Shown piece after piece: positions 1-13,073 of a DNA stretch of 64,000 nucleotides (position 1 is the stretch's first letter; each line of letters starts with the position of its first letter). The stretch is from contig CM041196.1 in NCBI GenBank assembly GCA_023078555.1, forward strand, positions 4,971,658 to 5,035,657, in the 5' to 3' direction. The stretch is from Ulva prolifera. Lineage: Eukaryota; Chlorophyta; Ulvophyceae; Ulvales; Ulvaceae. A program made the position numbers and the translations under genes. The notes beneath the pieces were generated by a model. That model did no database searches and was not told the origin of the DNA. It worked only from the letters and a program-made list of their open reading frames with translations.

Positions 1-1177
1 CTCCATCAGGCAGATGCTGTGCATGCATGACAGCGACTGAGAGAATCTGTGGTCGCCATGTCGGCAGTCCCTGACGTGATGTGTGTGTCCCAGGCCATGA
101 GCGTGTGCTGCATGTGGGGCTGCACGCATTGGGCATCCACACACAGGCTGCATGCAGGGGACCTCCCGCTGGCACTACCGCAGGCAACACGATATCCAAG
201 AAGATGTAAAGATGAAGTACATGTGAATATGGATCTACAGGGGCCTCCGAGGTTGTATCACTCTGTACCCCCAGCACCACGTCAGCTTCCCTTTTGGACT
301 TGGGACAGAAATTTGGGACGGTTTGCTGGGAGCCAGGACTCTCAGTAGAGTCCTCCTCTCTGTCTCACAGCTGCAGAGCTCTAGATATTTAAACAGATGC
401 AGCGATGACGGCGGATTGACAACTGCAGACTGTATGCAATTATAGTATGTAAGCTTAAGCGTATGCAAGCTACATGCCCATCTGCAGCAGGCACATGCTG
501 GGCCTGTCCACATCGATGATTCCCGTAGTGCCCCCCTGCAGTGCGTGCGGATCTCGATCTCTGCGGACATGAAAGTCATAACCCAACCCCCGTCCCCACC
601 CGCCGGGAGTGACCTCGAATCGCGACGGTTTCCATCGCCACTGGCAATCGCTCCGCGCCCATGTGTGGCAGTTTGGTGTACTGGCAAAGCTTCGCCGCCT
701 TGATCATAGAGCTCACAGGCAGCAGACCCTCTGGTACGCGGAACTGGTCTGCTTTCACTTTGCTGTTGCGCAGCGGAGCCAGCAGGAATAGCAGTGACGG
801 GGCGGTCGCACAGCAAGAGCCCACGCCACTTGGTCACTTGGTCGGTGCACATTTTGGCGCTGTACACAGAGACAGCTCGGCAGCGTGCCTGCTGCAGGTC
901 AGGGCCTCTGCAGCGTGCAAAAAGCATGTCCTCCCTGCAACTCCTCAGCAGCCCGCCCGGGCCTGCACAGCCGCACACTGCGGCCGGCATGCCGCCACCC
1001 TCAACATTCAACAACCAATTGAGTATGGCTCTGCAGATTGCGGGCGGGCGGTGGGCGCGGAAGGCTGTGAGGACAATTGAGACCCTGACGTGATATCACG
1101 TTTGGTGGATGTAAATATGGAGGATGTAAGTTTATCAATTGATGCAGGTTGCACTTCTAGATTGGCCAAGCTTGCTT

Positions 1178-1232
1178 ACAGGGTACAACTATAGTTGTAA
1201 CCTGTAAAAAGCTGTATACAGCTTTTTACAGG
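1178..1232. repeat. Two adjoining palindromes
   Basis: Bases 1201-1232 form a perfect 32-bp palindrome (CCTGTAAAAAGCTGTA followed by its exact reverse complement). Bases 1178-1205 form a 28-bp near-palindrome with one mismatched pair, centred on ACTATAGT. The two share the CCTGT at 1201-1205. They could be a hairpin-ended mobile element remnant or a cruciform-forming site; no flanking duplication was found. Confidence 0.8.
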
Positions 1233-2264
1233 CTGGCTTCGCCAACATTTCTACGTTGCAGCTCTGAGACCCAAGGCCGGCAGGCCTCACTGGACCACAC
1301 TGGAATTGCGCTGCAGGGAGCCCCTCTACCTGCTAGCGCCAGCTTCTGTGGGACGCCATGAAACAGGATCCATCTGAAGGAGAGCATCAAACAATCCCGG
1401 ATTCCCGCACTGATGATGGCCTCACGCAGTCAGCCCCCACTTTCCAACATCTTGTATTAGGGAGCCAGGAATTACCTCATAGCCTGCATCAACAGTATCA
1501 TCTCTCGGTAAGAGCCCTTGGGCAGCTTCGCGGCCCCTGGCCACTTATGCTTTTTTCTTATGTATACCCAGCACCTGCGCCAGCACACACCGATGGACGC
1601 GCCTCGCGGCTAGAAATGGGCAGGACCAGAAGGCTCCACACGCTGCGCCAAGCCATGACTGGCCATATGGGGGAGTGCCACCTAGAGCTCTGCCTAACTG
1701 TTGGCTGTACGCGCCCACGTGCCAGACAAGTGAGGGGGGCAACCAGCTGCCCTGTGCACCAGCCTCTCAGCGCCCTCTGGAAGCGGTGCCGGTGATGTTA
1801 TGACCTGCAGTGAGCACAGTGATCGAAAAGACTGGTCTGCAAGACTACTCCGCATTGAGTACGATCGCAGTGATAGATACATATCCGGGGCCCCCCGCCG
1901 CCGCCAGCCCGCGCTCCCATCTGCAGATCCACCTTTCCACACTCGCCACACCACAGGGCCGGCTCTGAGCGACACGAACCACGGGGGCACACAGGCACAG
2001 TTGGCCACAGGAACTCCATGCAGAGCCCCCATCCCACAGAATGTGCACCACGCTCATGCGCTTGGGGACTAGTGCTCACCCCGGCTGAGACGCAGGCGAT
2101 GCCCAGTACACGCAGCGTGTCCAATGGTGCACAGGCCTCCGCGATGCATGGCCTCCATGCACCCAGACCATGCTCCATGCCGCACCCATGGCAGGCATGC
2201 AGGTCGAGACAAGGGCGGCCGGTCCCACAAGGCCAGAGCCACTGCGGCGGCGGCGATCGCTCTC

Positions 2265-2265
<1 letters not shown>

Positions 2266-2298
<33 letters not shown>
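2266..2298 (+). repeat. Poly-C tract (33 bp)
   Basis: An uninterrupted run of 33 C follows CGATCGCTCTCT. The other very long run at 5531 also follows a CGATCGC-like word. Length may be affected by assembly. Confidence 0.95.
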
Positions 2299-2299
<1 letters not shown>

Positions 2300-2501
2300 T
2301 CCACCCCTTCCGAAGATCTAAGTGTGTACTCTAGAGATCGTGAGAGCGGGGATTCGGAAGTGCAGATTGACTAAAGGACCTGAGCAGCGGCGTGGTTGTT
2401 GGTCGGGACAGAGCGTGTCCTGTATGTCCTGCACTGCACTGGCGCGGAGGCGGTGTACATGAGCATGGGCCAGTGCACCGCAGGACACCAGGTGAGACTC
2501 C

Positions 2502-2529
2502 CAGCATCAGCATCAGCATCAGCATCAGC
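2502..2529 (+). repeat. AGCATC microsatellite
   Basis: Four to five tandem copies of CAGCAT. A shorter relative of the same motif occurs near 5866-5884. Confidence 0.9.
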
Positions 2530-4512
2530 GTTCGGATACACCACCACGCAGGGCATTGCCGCTCTGGAGCGCGGCGGCCGACCTTCGGTAAGGGCAGTGC
2601 GCTCCCTGCGCGATGATCGTTGAGCACGACATGCACACACCCGCGGCGGCCGCAGCGCTACGGTGAGGGGTGTTGGGCGCGGAACGGCGCCGCGCCGGGA
2701 CACCGCCGCAGCAGCGGCGCGCTCTATCTCTGACCTGGTTGCTCCAGAACCGTGCAATGAAACTACTAGCCGCGAGTACCGCTTTGTGAAGACGTTTGAC
2801 TTGCTGTAACGCGGGCGCGTGGCAAAGGCCATGGAGCGGGGCGCCGTGCTGCCAGAAGAAAGCAGTGAATTTCTGGCTATTTCAGCATCAGGCTGTGATG
2901 ACACAGGATCCGGATGAGCAGCCTGGCGGGCTTGCATGCATGTAGTTACAAAGGACAGAGGCCGGGCAGCGAGCCGTTGCCAGGAATACACACGCAAATC
3001 CACTCACGCAGTCATGGCACTAGGCCGGGCTTGCATGCATGTACGTGTACATACAGCCGCAGCTGCATGCACACAGCTAGGCATCACACTAGCCTGTGTT
3101 GGCACCAGTTCACTGTTTTTGCAACATCGTACCGGGCTTATCCACCCATGTGCACGCCCACACATGTTGCCGGCATCACATGTGGCCACGGGGGAACGTG
3201 GTGGACAACGTGATGTAGAACGTGCAAGCTTTGCCGCGGTGGGTTTGAGTGTGGGAGAAAGGACGCCGCAATCTCCGGTTGGCACGAGGGATTTGTGTCG
3301 TCGAGACACGCAAGGTTCGTGCCACGCTCGTACGAGCTCGCACCGAGCTGGTTGCGAAGTAGCGCACAAGCAGATCACTGTCTCGTCTTCTCGAACGACC
3401 ATCAAGATGGCAAAAAGCAGGACTTCAGAGTCTCACAAGACGTTCCATCTGCATTGACGACACCAAAGTCACTGTACACACGAAAACGCGAAGTTTGTCC
3501 AAATTGACGCGGAGGGTTAAGTTCAGGCCACAGGCATTGCGATGCTCGTCCCGGATCTGGCTGTCCAAGCAGCGCACAGAGAAGTTCACGGCGGTTTGAC
3601 ATAGCCTGTTACCATTCGACTTCAATTGCTATGCCATGCAGATTCTGCCGATCGTCCTGACTTGGGCTGCACACAGCTGCAGCCCGTGAGTGCACTCAGG
3701 ACACCCAGCGCACAACGCTGCAGCCAGATGTGGTGATCTAGGACTACAATGCACTGTCGACTCTTTCAAGTCTTCATCAACAATCTCATTGCTACTCGGA
3801 TCTGCCCTCTTTATGAGTCACCGCTGTGGCCCCACCGGCGGTCAGCGCAGGGGAACATTGACCATGCTGTATGGGAAAATCATAACCTACGAAGCGGCAT
3901 CAGTATGCGGCCGTGGCAAACAGTGGTACTGTACGAGTGCACGGGTGTCTCATGCGGCGGCTTGCTGCCACTACACAACAGATAGGAGCAGATGAGGGGA
4001 ACCCTCGCTGGCACTGTGTAGGTATACACTGCTGTCACCATGCGCCTGTAGGCGATTATAGATAAAGCCCCGGACTGGAGCATGCACTCTCGGTTGGGTT
4101 GTGAATCAGCTGCCCCAAAACCGTTGCCATGTTTATTCAGACAATGGTACTGGAAGCCACAAAGCCCTGCGTATCACCAGGTACCATGCCTTTGTATGGG
4201 GTATCACTGTGGGCATCAGGCCAAACCAGCACAAACTAAAGCTGGATATCCACTGCATTAGCACAAATTGTACAGCCTGTGGCTTGGGTGTGTCCTTGGC
4301 TTTGTGTGCGTCACAGCCCTGCCCCATATGGTGTGGACTCGCGCATACCAGCTGGTTGCCTGGCTGTGACGCATGAATGATCACACGCGCACTGATGCCT
4401 GTGAGTTCAGTTGTGGTTCTGCATCTGGGATTGTGCTCGTATGAATGCCGTCGGTATGGTGGGGCAAGCTGCAGCAGTATGTAGTTACACTCAACCTCCC
4501 TAGCGCTGTGGC

Positions 4513-4550
4513 ACAAGGATCAAGCCCGCGAGGCGGGCAGCACCGCAAAG
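4513..4550 (-). mobile_element. Non-LTR retrotransposon 3'-end fragment (LINE/SINE-like)
   Basis: ACAAGGATCAAG followed by GCGAGGCGGGCAGCACCGC matches the conserved end shared with the copies at 5040, 6671, 15338 and 63371. Read on the minus strand, the shared word is the 3' terminus (TTGATCCTTGT). No clear target duplication is left around this copy, so it looks older. Confidence 0.5.
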
Positions 4551-5023
4551 GCAGCAGCGCGGGAACACAATCACCAACCCTGGCACCTTGCCTTGTGCTG
4601 TACTCGAACTCTACATATGCACTTGCGACTGAAAGGGGCTGGGCACTCAGCACAGTTACAGCATATGTAATATTAACCGTCCCGGGAGCTGTAGTGAAAT
4701 GAGCGTGGTGCACTTGCAATTTTGTAGCGGAGATGGACGCCGAGTCTAGGGCGCCTGCACGACCAACGTCTCGACAGACAATTCTGTGACGTGTCCACTG
4801 CACTACTCGACCTCAGAGCACCCAGCTTTGGTAGCAAGCCGGTGATACGACCGCTCCGCCACAACCGGTGCGGATCACCACCCATGCCCCGCTGCTGCCT
4901 GTTCCGCTGTCACTACTGCAGCAGGATCTGTGCTCTATTGCAGGCTGTCTATGGTGCTCCAACGGCCATGCAGGCTGTGCGGTCGGCTCCACACCCATGA
5001 GGCTGTGACCACCTCGCTTAGCA

Positions 5024-5106
5024 CAGGAGGTGGCCCTGTAAGTTACAAGGATCAAGGTTGCGAGGCGGGCAGCACCGCGAAAGAAGCAAGCAGGAGGTGG
5101 CCCTGT
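5024..5106 (-). mobile_element. 51-bp retrotransposon stub with 16-bp target duplication
   Basis: Bases 5040-5090 carry the shared end motif, and perfect 16-bp direct repeats CAGGAGGTGGCCCTGT flank it at 5024-5039 and 5091-5106. The repeats are a target-site duplication, so this is a real insertion, extremely 5'-truncated. Orientation is minus: the common 3' terminus is at the left. Confidence 0.75.
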
Positions 5107-5529
5107 CAGTAGCCTGCGGTTGTCTGCGGGGGGGTTTCCAGGTGGTTTACTCCTTCGGCATGTGGTGCCGTTCATCGGAGTCCATCGGAGTCGTCGATGT
5201 CCTCTTCAGGATCCTTGTACTGCAGTAGTATTGAAGTAGTACTACTGAATGCAGAGTGTGTGAGCCTGTCTGTGGTAGTCTAGTGATGTGGCCGCTAAGC
5301 CACTGGACTGCCACACAGTTACCTCCACAGTGGCTGGAGGCCCGTTGCCAAGTTTCCTGGCAAATGTCTGACATGTCCACTACATCGCCCGGTCCCAGCG
5401 GCCGGAACTATCAGTGGCCCAATGGATATGCCTGTGTACTGGGCCACACACTCCACTCGCACTCACACACCACGGCTTCTGCAGGAGCTCCGCAGCCAAG
5501 CAGACGCTCGTATCACACAACCCGATCGC

Positions 5530-5530
<1 letters not shown>

Positions 5531-5566
<36 letters not shown>
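5531..5566 (+). repeat. Poly-C tract (36 bp)
   Basis: The longest C homopolymer of the window, 36 bases, followed by T and two more short C runs. Confidence 0.95.
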
Positions 5567-5569
<3 letters not shown>

Positions 5570-6670
5570 CCCCTCTTGCAGTGTTTACACACGAACACCC
5601 TTCTGTAACACGGGTTCGAGTGTCACCACCTCGGTGCACCGCGGTCGGCAAGGTAGAAGTTGAGTAAAAAATGAATACGGCACAGGGCGCCGTCCAACAC
5701 TCAACACTAGCCCGCGCCCCCGCGTTCCTGCTGAACTGCCTGCTCTGCGGCCGGCCATCTTGCAGATCCAGCAACAACTGTCAGGGTGCAGCCAGGTTTT
5801 TGCAGTGGATGGAACTGCCAGCACCCTGTATTATGATGACCCCTGAGCACAGCACATGCATATGCACATCAGCATCAGCATCAGCAAGCACAGTCACCAG
5901 CAGACCCACCAGCTGCATCGGGCCACGTTCTCGTTCTCGTTCTCAACGTGTAGCCAGGAACCACCCCTCTGCTGGGACCGTGGTGCAGCCCTGCCCAGGA
6001 TGCTGTGGTGGCTGATTGCCCATTGGACTGGGTGGTGGTGGCGCACAGGGGCACAGGGGCACAGGGGTCATTTCTGCGCTCCTGCAGGTGTTGTTGAGAT
6101 TGCAGGAGTCTGGCCTACACAGTTTCAACTCAAGGATTGTGGTTGTGTTCTTGCCCTGCAACGGTGCTGCCCGTCTCACTGCCTGTATAATTGTAAGACA
6201 CTTTCAACTCATGTTAGTCTCGCCTGACCGAATCTGGCATCGGCCTCACACACGTGTCCTAAGGGGCACGGCTCAGTGGATCACGAATTACTTTACTTTG
6301 CTGTACGCCTGCTGCGTGCTGTGTCATAAAGTGAGCCCAGAAGCCCTGGTGAGCACACTCTTATGAGGGCATGGGCGAGGCATGATACACCCAGCTAGGT
6401 CCACCTGGTGGGGGCGCCGCTTGACGCTTGACGCTTGGACGTTGGATTGGGTTTGACTGCCTGCTAGTTGGGTTGATGTAGCATGCAGTGCCCCTCACTC
6501 ACTGACTTCCACTGTCTCTGCACCACCTGACATGGCTGCATGTGGCTGCATGAGTGGACAGCATATGCACCAGCGCCTTCATGCATGCCAGGGGCCTGGC
6601 ACCTGCAACAACTGCATGCAGTTCGAGGTCGAGATGTTGGAGTGAGTTTGGGGCTGTATGTATGTGTGTG

Positions 6671-6760
6671 ACAAGGATCAAGGTGGCAAGGGCCACGGAA
6701 GCAGCAGCAGCAGCAGCAGCAAGCAGAGCAGCAGCAGCGAAGAGGTCAAGAGTATGCGAT
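6671..6760 (-). mobile_element. Diverged retrotransposon fragment with AGC microsatellite
   Basis: ACAAGGATCAAGG at the left matches the shared 3' terminus of the family. It is followed by diverged sequence and an AGC trinucleotide run at about 6700-6735. TGTGTGAC occurs at both edges and may be a worn target duplication. Confidence 0.4.
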
Positions 6761-9556
6761 TGTGTGACTGGACTTTGAGGCACGTCCTGCAGGGAGCTCA
6801 GGGAGCTTGAAATCTGTGGGTACCTGTGGATAATCAGGAGCACGAATCTGTACAGTATTGCTGTGGCTACAAACCATGTGTTGTGGCTACCATGATTTTG
6901 TGAAGCAAGCTGCCGTTGAGGTGGGAGGAGCCACTGGCTGAACCACTTGTGAAGCCACTCATGGTAGTATCTCTATATCTGGTAGAGATAGCAGCAGGCT
7001 ACAGCTTCGTTTGTGCACCCCAGACGCTGGAAGAATGGCTTGGTGTGCATCTGGCAAGCTAGACGGCTGTCTGAGAGATAGATGACGTCGTTTCGCAAGA
7101 GATCTCTCTGACCTATCTCAGAGATACCGGAGGTATTCTTGGAATAGCGGCACCAGGGTGTGAACTGTTTTCGGGTAGAGCAACACAATGACCGAGGATT
7201 GAGCAATCCATGACCCCTACGCATACGCAGCCGTGCGTCAGGCGACTGACACACAAACCCCTGCCAACGAGCTGGTCACAGGAGACTGCGGCATCGTATG
7301 TTGTACGGCCCAACAGGTCGTGAGCCGATCGGCTCACCGCCACCGCACCGAACGAAGCCTGCGGTTCGCATGTGGTGTTGGTGCGCCTCACGCACGGCCA
7401 CGCAGTTCGCAGCACCGCATATCTGCTCTACCGTCGCTGGAGTAGGGCTGAAGGGTGGCAAGTCACAACAGGTCGCCTCCTGTTCATGCGAGCGCACGCC
7501 GGCGCCGAGGTGCGACCGCTCGAGCGTGAATGACGCATTGCGAACGCAAGCGGCACCTTTAACTTTTCGGATCGTGGCGCGCAGGTCCCCGCGCTGCTTG
7601 CAACGCGAGCATGCGGGAGAAGCCGTGCATGCGGGCGTCCACGGCGCCTCAAAATCTCAATCGTGAGGCACTCTGAAAGCCGAGATGTGACGAGCAACAC
7701 ACTCGCGCGTGAGATACGTAGAGGTTTGTGTGATCGATGGTACATGTCGGAGATACACGCGCCAAAGGCGGAAGGCGTTGAACAAGCCCGAGCCACCTGC
7801 CACGCCGCGGGGTTGAAATGGACAGTCCAGTGTGCAGCCACCGCGCCGTGCCTCAGAGAGAGAGAGAGAGAGTAGAGGCGTGCCGGGCGATGCACTTTGT
7901 AACACATTCGACGTTGTCCGTGCAAAACACCTGCATCAGCCACATCTTACATCGCTGTCGCATGCGTCATGTGAGCACATCGTGAGCGTGGGGCGCGTAC
8001 CTGACAGAAAAACCGAACGTTCGGTGGTCCGATGTGCACAAGGCAGGCGAGGAAGAGGTAAGCACGGCGACACCGACGTGGCTGAAAAAGAAGCATCGTG
8101 GCCGGAGAGCTGGTCTGGGTTAGTTTCCGGCTACCAACACAATAGGATGGTGGCCTTAGATGTGGACGGGGTTGAACACGAGAGTTCCGGTGATTTTGCG
8201 TATGCGTCCCGCGTTTTGTCACGTGCAGTCAGTCGATCACATGACCCCGCACATCCCCTGAAATGAAGTGTTTTGTCAGCAGTTGCATGACATATTGCAT
8301 GCCACCTACCGCGTTTTCACCTACGCAAGCCACCTCACGCGATTCTTCAAGCAGACAGCAAGAGGACGAAGGTATCTCTGCACGCTGGTAAACGTTTATG
8401 ATGAACAATGATTTTGGATTTCGCAGGCGTCAAGCTCCTCCTCAGATCGCAAAGAAAATGACGTTGGACTAGTCCGTGTTGCCACGGCAGGAGGCAGCAC
8501 TCACAATACTGACACCGCTTACCCTTGTCGCCGAAACTTTCATTCAATAACTTGTAGGTTCATTGTGTACCGTCGTTTCCTGGTGCGAGAGACGCACGAC
8601 GGACGGCAACAAGCGCAGGTCTCCGGATAAGTCAGTGCGCCCTTCATTGCTGAACCACCTCTATAATGATCTATGTTCTAGGTTTGCATCATTGGTATGG
8701 TAGCCAGACCTGACTCCTCCCTTGCACGTTCTCGTTGTTTGTCATTGCGAAGCCTGATGCAAGGCGGCAGACGCCGGAATACGCAAATTCACATCACCGA
8801 GCGTAGCGCATGTGCTTAATATGATGTTGTGCGCTTCCGCTGTCAGCAATGGTTGCGATCGCCACTGGTTGACTGATAACTCCGACTCCGTGTTCTTTGT
8901 TGTTTGACGACTTCTCCATGTCCCGCCGATGCAATTGCAGGTCAGATATTGAGCAGCATTCAATTCATTAGGTGTATGGACCCTCTGATGGCATCTCAGA
9001 TCCGTTCGAACCGGGCTTTCGCGGACCCAGCCCCAACCGTTTCGCTCGACGATGTCAATGACGGTGCGAACTCCGGTCGTGCTTGCGATGCAGTTCTGCA
9101 ATGTGATCCGGAACGAAACCACTATTTGACCTTTAGGCTGCTAGTGTTTGAAAAGGCACCGGTTTTGTGTTCGCAAGAAGTGTTCCTGCAGTTGGCCGAT
9201 GCGATCACTGTGATCAATTGTATCTCTGCTGCATAGCCATGATCATGTAGCTCAAGTTCTGCGTTCGGGAATGCTACACTGTCGTTGTCATTCGTCTAGT
9301 CTTTTTCTCACTCGTGGCCGGCGTTCTTCCTTGCCATGCTGCCAAGACAATGGGCGCTGAGAGTAACATCATCACGCAGCATTATACAACTAAGTGGTGA
9401 CGGCGTGTGCTGCGATTGCATTGTTTTGAAAGGTGCTGTCACGAGGAAAGCGGCACCTCGCTGTCGACATCAGTATGAAACCGACGTGCAGGCGAGTACA
9501 CACCAGTGCAACGGGATCAGCTGGATTTGTCATGTATGGTCGACCGAGCTTACAGT

Positions 9557-12500
9557 ATGGCAGAGTGGTCCATGAATGGTCAAAGTGTTGCCTCCGGACC
9601 GAATGCATCGTCCGACCGGGGTACGCCTGGAAATGGTGTGGACGGTCATGCCACTACTGTCGCCGATCTTGCGGCTCTGGATTCTATGTACACCGCGCTG
9701 TCATCGTTTGGCATGAATCAGGTGCGACTCGTCCAAGTCGATGTGCAGCGCTCATTTTCCTGCACCCGAGCTATGCTGTGCTCAGCGTTCTGATGTAGAT
9801 GGGTCGCGGTCGCCCCGCCCCGGTTGGTGATTAGCATAAGCAGCAAACATTATTGTTGTGCTTGCTGTTGCAGGACAGCGGTGTGATGCAGTCTGACTCT
9901 CTCTCTGGGTCTAATCATACTTCACCCAGCCCTGTGCCTTACGCATCCCCAGCATCAATAACGGACGCCGCCCAGGATGCTGCACCTCATCACCCGTATC
10001 AGGATCAGCTATATGCAACAGTCTCCGATGATGTTGGCCGCAGGCAGCATGTGTCAAATGCACTGCCGACGATGCGGACACGTGCTGGAGAAGCCCATCA
10101 CAGCAAAAGCATGGCTGCTGCAAGGTCCGCTTTGATGGAGATGCAGAGTCAAGGCTTGACATATCAAAACATACAGGAGCTAGTGCAGAACATACAGGAT
10201 CTTCTGAACTGTCTCAGGGTGTGTCTCTTTTCCAACCTGGTCTGCGTGCATGCTGGCATATCTGCGTCGTCTTGTGTTCCCTTGTTTTTGTGACCACAGT
10301 CCAGTAGAGTGGTTTCTGATGTAACGTAGCAACAGAAACTCGGGCCTGGCACAGGTGTACGTAGGCCACCCTCTGAAATCTGAAATCATGCATACCAAAC
10401 AAAACCTCACATACATGCACCTTTAGATTTGCAAAAACTGCACCGAGCTCCTAGTCCATGTCAGAGAACTCGGCAAGCAGACGCTGTAGTTCTTTCAGGA
10501 GATGTTCAAAGCTGTGTTGCAGCACTGTGTGGGTCGTGATTGTCCGCCGTGAACTGCAGGAACGGCAAGATGTAGGCAACGTTATCAACCAAGTTCAGAT
10601 AGATGAACGCGTGCGGCAAGCGGTGCTAGATATGATAGCTTCCCGTGGGCCACACGCCGCATATGACGCGTCCATGCTGTTCGCAGCAGCGGCGGCCGGG
10701 AATGCTGTGCCTCCTGCGCACCACTCACAAGGTCATCCGGGTGACAGCCCCTCGATGCGCTCACCGCATGCGGTTGCACCTCCGCCACTCACGCCAGACA
10801 GGAGCTCCGGATCGGGTGCACCAGTCTCTGGGAAACGGTGCCACACACCTCCACGTCGCGGGAGCTCACGCCGTGCGCATGATTCTGGGCGGGTGCACCC
10901 TTACGCCTCGCCATCCAGCGCTTCCATGCACGGAACTACGTTTGCTCCCGACCTCTCTCCTCCACCAACTCCGGGAGTCTTCAACACGCCGCCGAACCTC
11001 ACCCCCCGCAATCACGAGCGTTCCGGACACAGCGGGACTCTGTCGCACAGCCGTGTCCATGGAGCATCTACAGGTCAAATTCGCCGAGCGGGAGCGCAAG
11101 TCAAGAACTCTGCTGCTTCAGACGCTGATGCGGCCTCTGATAATCTTCCACAGAAGCCAGCGTTCAAGATCTCTGCATTGCAGAGCATGTATGATGACAA
11201 AGCAGCTTCGGAGCCGCTGCCAGGGCACAAGGGAGGCACTGGCGTGTTCATCCCAGGCCTGCACAGGCAGTCCAACACCACCGCCGGTGCTGGGGTTTCA
11301 GGACCATTACCCGGGATGAGCGCCCAGGGATTTAATGGTGGAGGCTCTTCCAAGGCACATGTGTCTGCCGCTCTCAGCGATGTAGCCTGCAGCCTTTCAT
11401 TGGGCACAGCAGATATACATGATGCCCAAACTTCGCCCGATTCCTTGGCGGGCTCGGCAGAACTGCCCAGGGTGAGTTCTTCCATTTTCGAGTCCTTGTG
11501 TTGTTCAGAGTCGCGGCTGCCTTCAATGTGTGTACAAGTCTTGCTTCCTGTGCTGTGTACGTGCTTGGCAGGGTGCACACTGAGGTTGAGGTCTGCAGGG
11601 CCGTAGCACACGCTACAGTGAGATGCGAAGCACTCCCCGTGCCTTGGACCGCTGCGCCAACCCCAGAGCCCCCCCCCCAATGGGGTACCCAAACTTGGGT
11701 CCTCCTGGTAGCCTGAACGTCGATTCAGCATACTCTGGGAGCCTCGTCGATCCTGGTGCGTACTCTGGGAGCTTCTACACCCAAGAGCTCCCTGAAGATG
11801 AAGAGAGCCGCGATCTGTCTGGCTCCGGCCCATTCCGCCACATGAGCTACCAAACATATGGTGGTGGCGAGATGAGCTGTACGCTGTATTCCACAGAAGC
11901 CGGCGTTGGAGGCCGCAGCGGGTTGCTTCCTCGTGCTGGTGATGACATCAGCCCTAGCCCTCATCAGCGGGGGCCCCCCCGCAACAGCAGCGGTCGGCTA
12001 GCCGGATTTTCCGCTCCCATCCCAGAGTCTACACTGTATGGCGAGCCAGATGAACATCATTCGTTGTCGGCCTCGCTGTCACCGCATTCTGGGTCAATCG
12101 ATGTTGTACCAGGCCACACGCCTACGCCCCCGCCCGCAGCTGCTTTGCGTCGGCCTGGTCAAACAGACTGTCTCGCCGATGCCCTTGGGCATTTGTCTAT
12201 TCCCAGCGATCCTTCAGCAACTCCCGCTCCTGGAGCTAGTTCAGTCGCAGCAGCTGCTGCGTACCGGCGTGCTATGCGTGCCTCTGCAGCAGCGATGGCA
12301 CCGCCTCATGTGCAGCCTCCTGGAGGGAACCACATGGGGCATGCCTCGTGGCAGGCTGCGCCGTATGCGGCTGCACCGCCGGCCCCACGTGCTGATGTCA
12401 GGGGCCTGCCGTCCGCTGGGGAATGCATCCCATTGACAGTTTCACAGTGGTCGCAGGACCACACATCTGTCACAATATTTTTGGAGCTGGAAAAGTTCAA

Positions 12501-13073
12501 TCCCGCTAGTTTGATGGTTCAGATTCAGCAGCACATGGTGGTCGTGATGGCTTTGAACACAGATTCTCCAAGCCATGTATTCATGATGCGACCGGAGCAT
12601 GCTGTTCGAGTACAGGGCTCGAAGTCAAGACCACAGCCTGGAAACGGGATTCACATCGTTCTTCAGGTGCGGTGTCGCTTCAGCGTTTGTGTGGCTGCAG
12701 CTGTATGCCGTGTCATGAGGGTATATGTCTTTGCTCAAGAGTTGATGCAGTCAGAGATTTTGACTGGTCAGCGGTGGACTCTGACGTCCGCAACTGCCGA
12801 CCACTTTGTCAATCAGAATGTAGATCAGGGTTATCCCTGTGTCTCCCAGGTTGAGCTGTTTGCAGCTGTGGAAGTGAACCTGATTTGGTGCACTGAATGC
12901 CAGGTTATCACAGCCTAAACGTCGTCTTGAGGTGAATGTTTACATCAAACATGCTCACCCGCTTCAGATGTATGTTTACTGCTGTTGTTGACCTTGTGCG
13001 TATTGTGCAGAAGCGCTCTCCAGGCAATACATGGTCCACGTTTGGAACACCTCTCGGGCCAGGGCAGTCGTAG
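9557..13073 (+). CDS. CS-domain protein with long disordered N-terminus
   Basis: Five exons join in phase 0: 9557-9721, 9874-10218, 10560-11471, 11599-12666, 13011-13073, giving 850 residues. Donors are mostly GTGCG or GTGAG and acceptors TGCAG. Residues 1-745 are rich in Ser, Pro, Gly and His, with a short helical-looking stretch near residue 145 (NIQELVQNIQDLLNCLR) that continues across the second intron. Residues about 749-850 read as a CS domain, the beta-sandwich of p23, SGT1 and NudC: QWSQDHTSVTIFLELEKF near its start and IVLQKRSPGNTWSTF at its end match the W-Q-T-x-x-V-x-I and L-x-K-x-W signatures. CS proteins are usually Hsp90 or other chaperone partners; that role is inferred. The start is the ATG of MAEWSMNG; ATG 9536 lies in the same frame, and an upstream exon cannot be excluded. 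Confidence 0.75.

Larger units (their letters stand above)
1..9556. other. No supportable gene; repeat-bearing spacer
   Basis: I see no open frame here with a recognisable domain, good splice sites and coherent composition on either strand; the short frames present look like chance. The stretch holds two very long poly-C tracts, an AGCATC microsatellite, two adjoining palindromes and three short retrotransposon fragments, listed separately. Because poly-C tracts elsewhere in the window sit just inside introns, unrecognised exons near 2.2 and 5.5 kb cannot be ruled out. Confidence 0.5.

Noticed and set aside
2018-2374. Frames with polyproline or polyglycine runs over poly-C tracts (also near 5256-5777)
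   Set aside because: The repeats in the protein come only from the homopolymer; the frames have no other coding signs.
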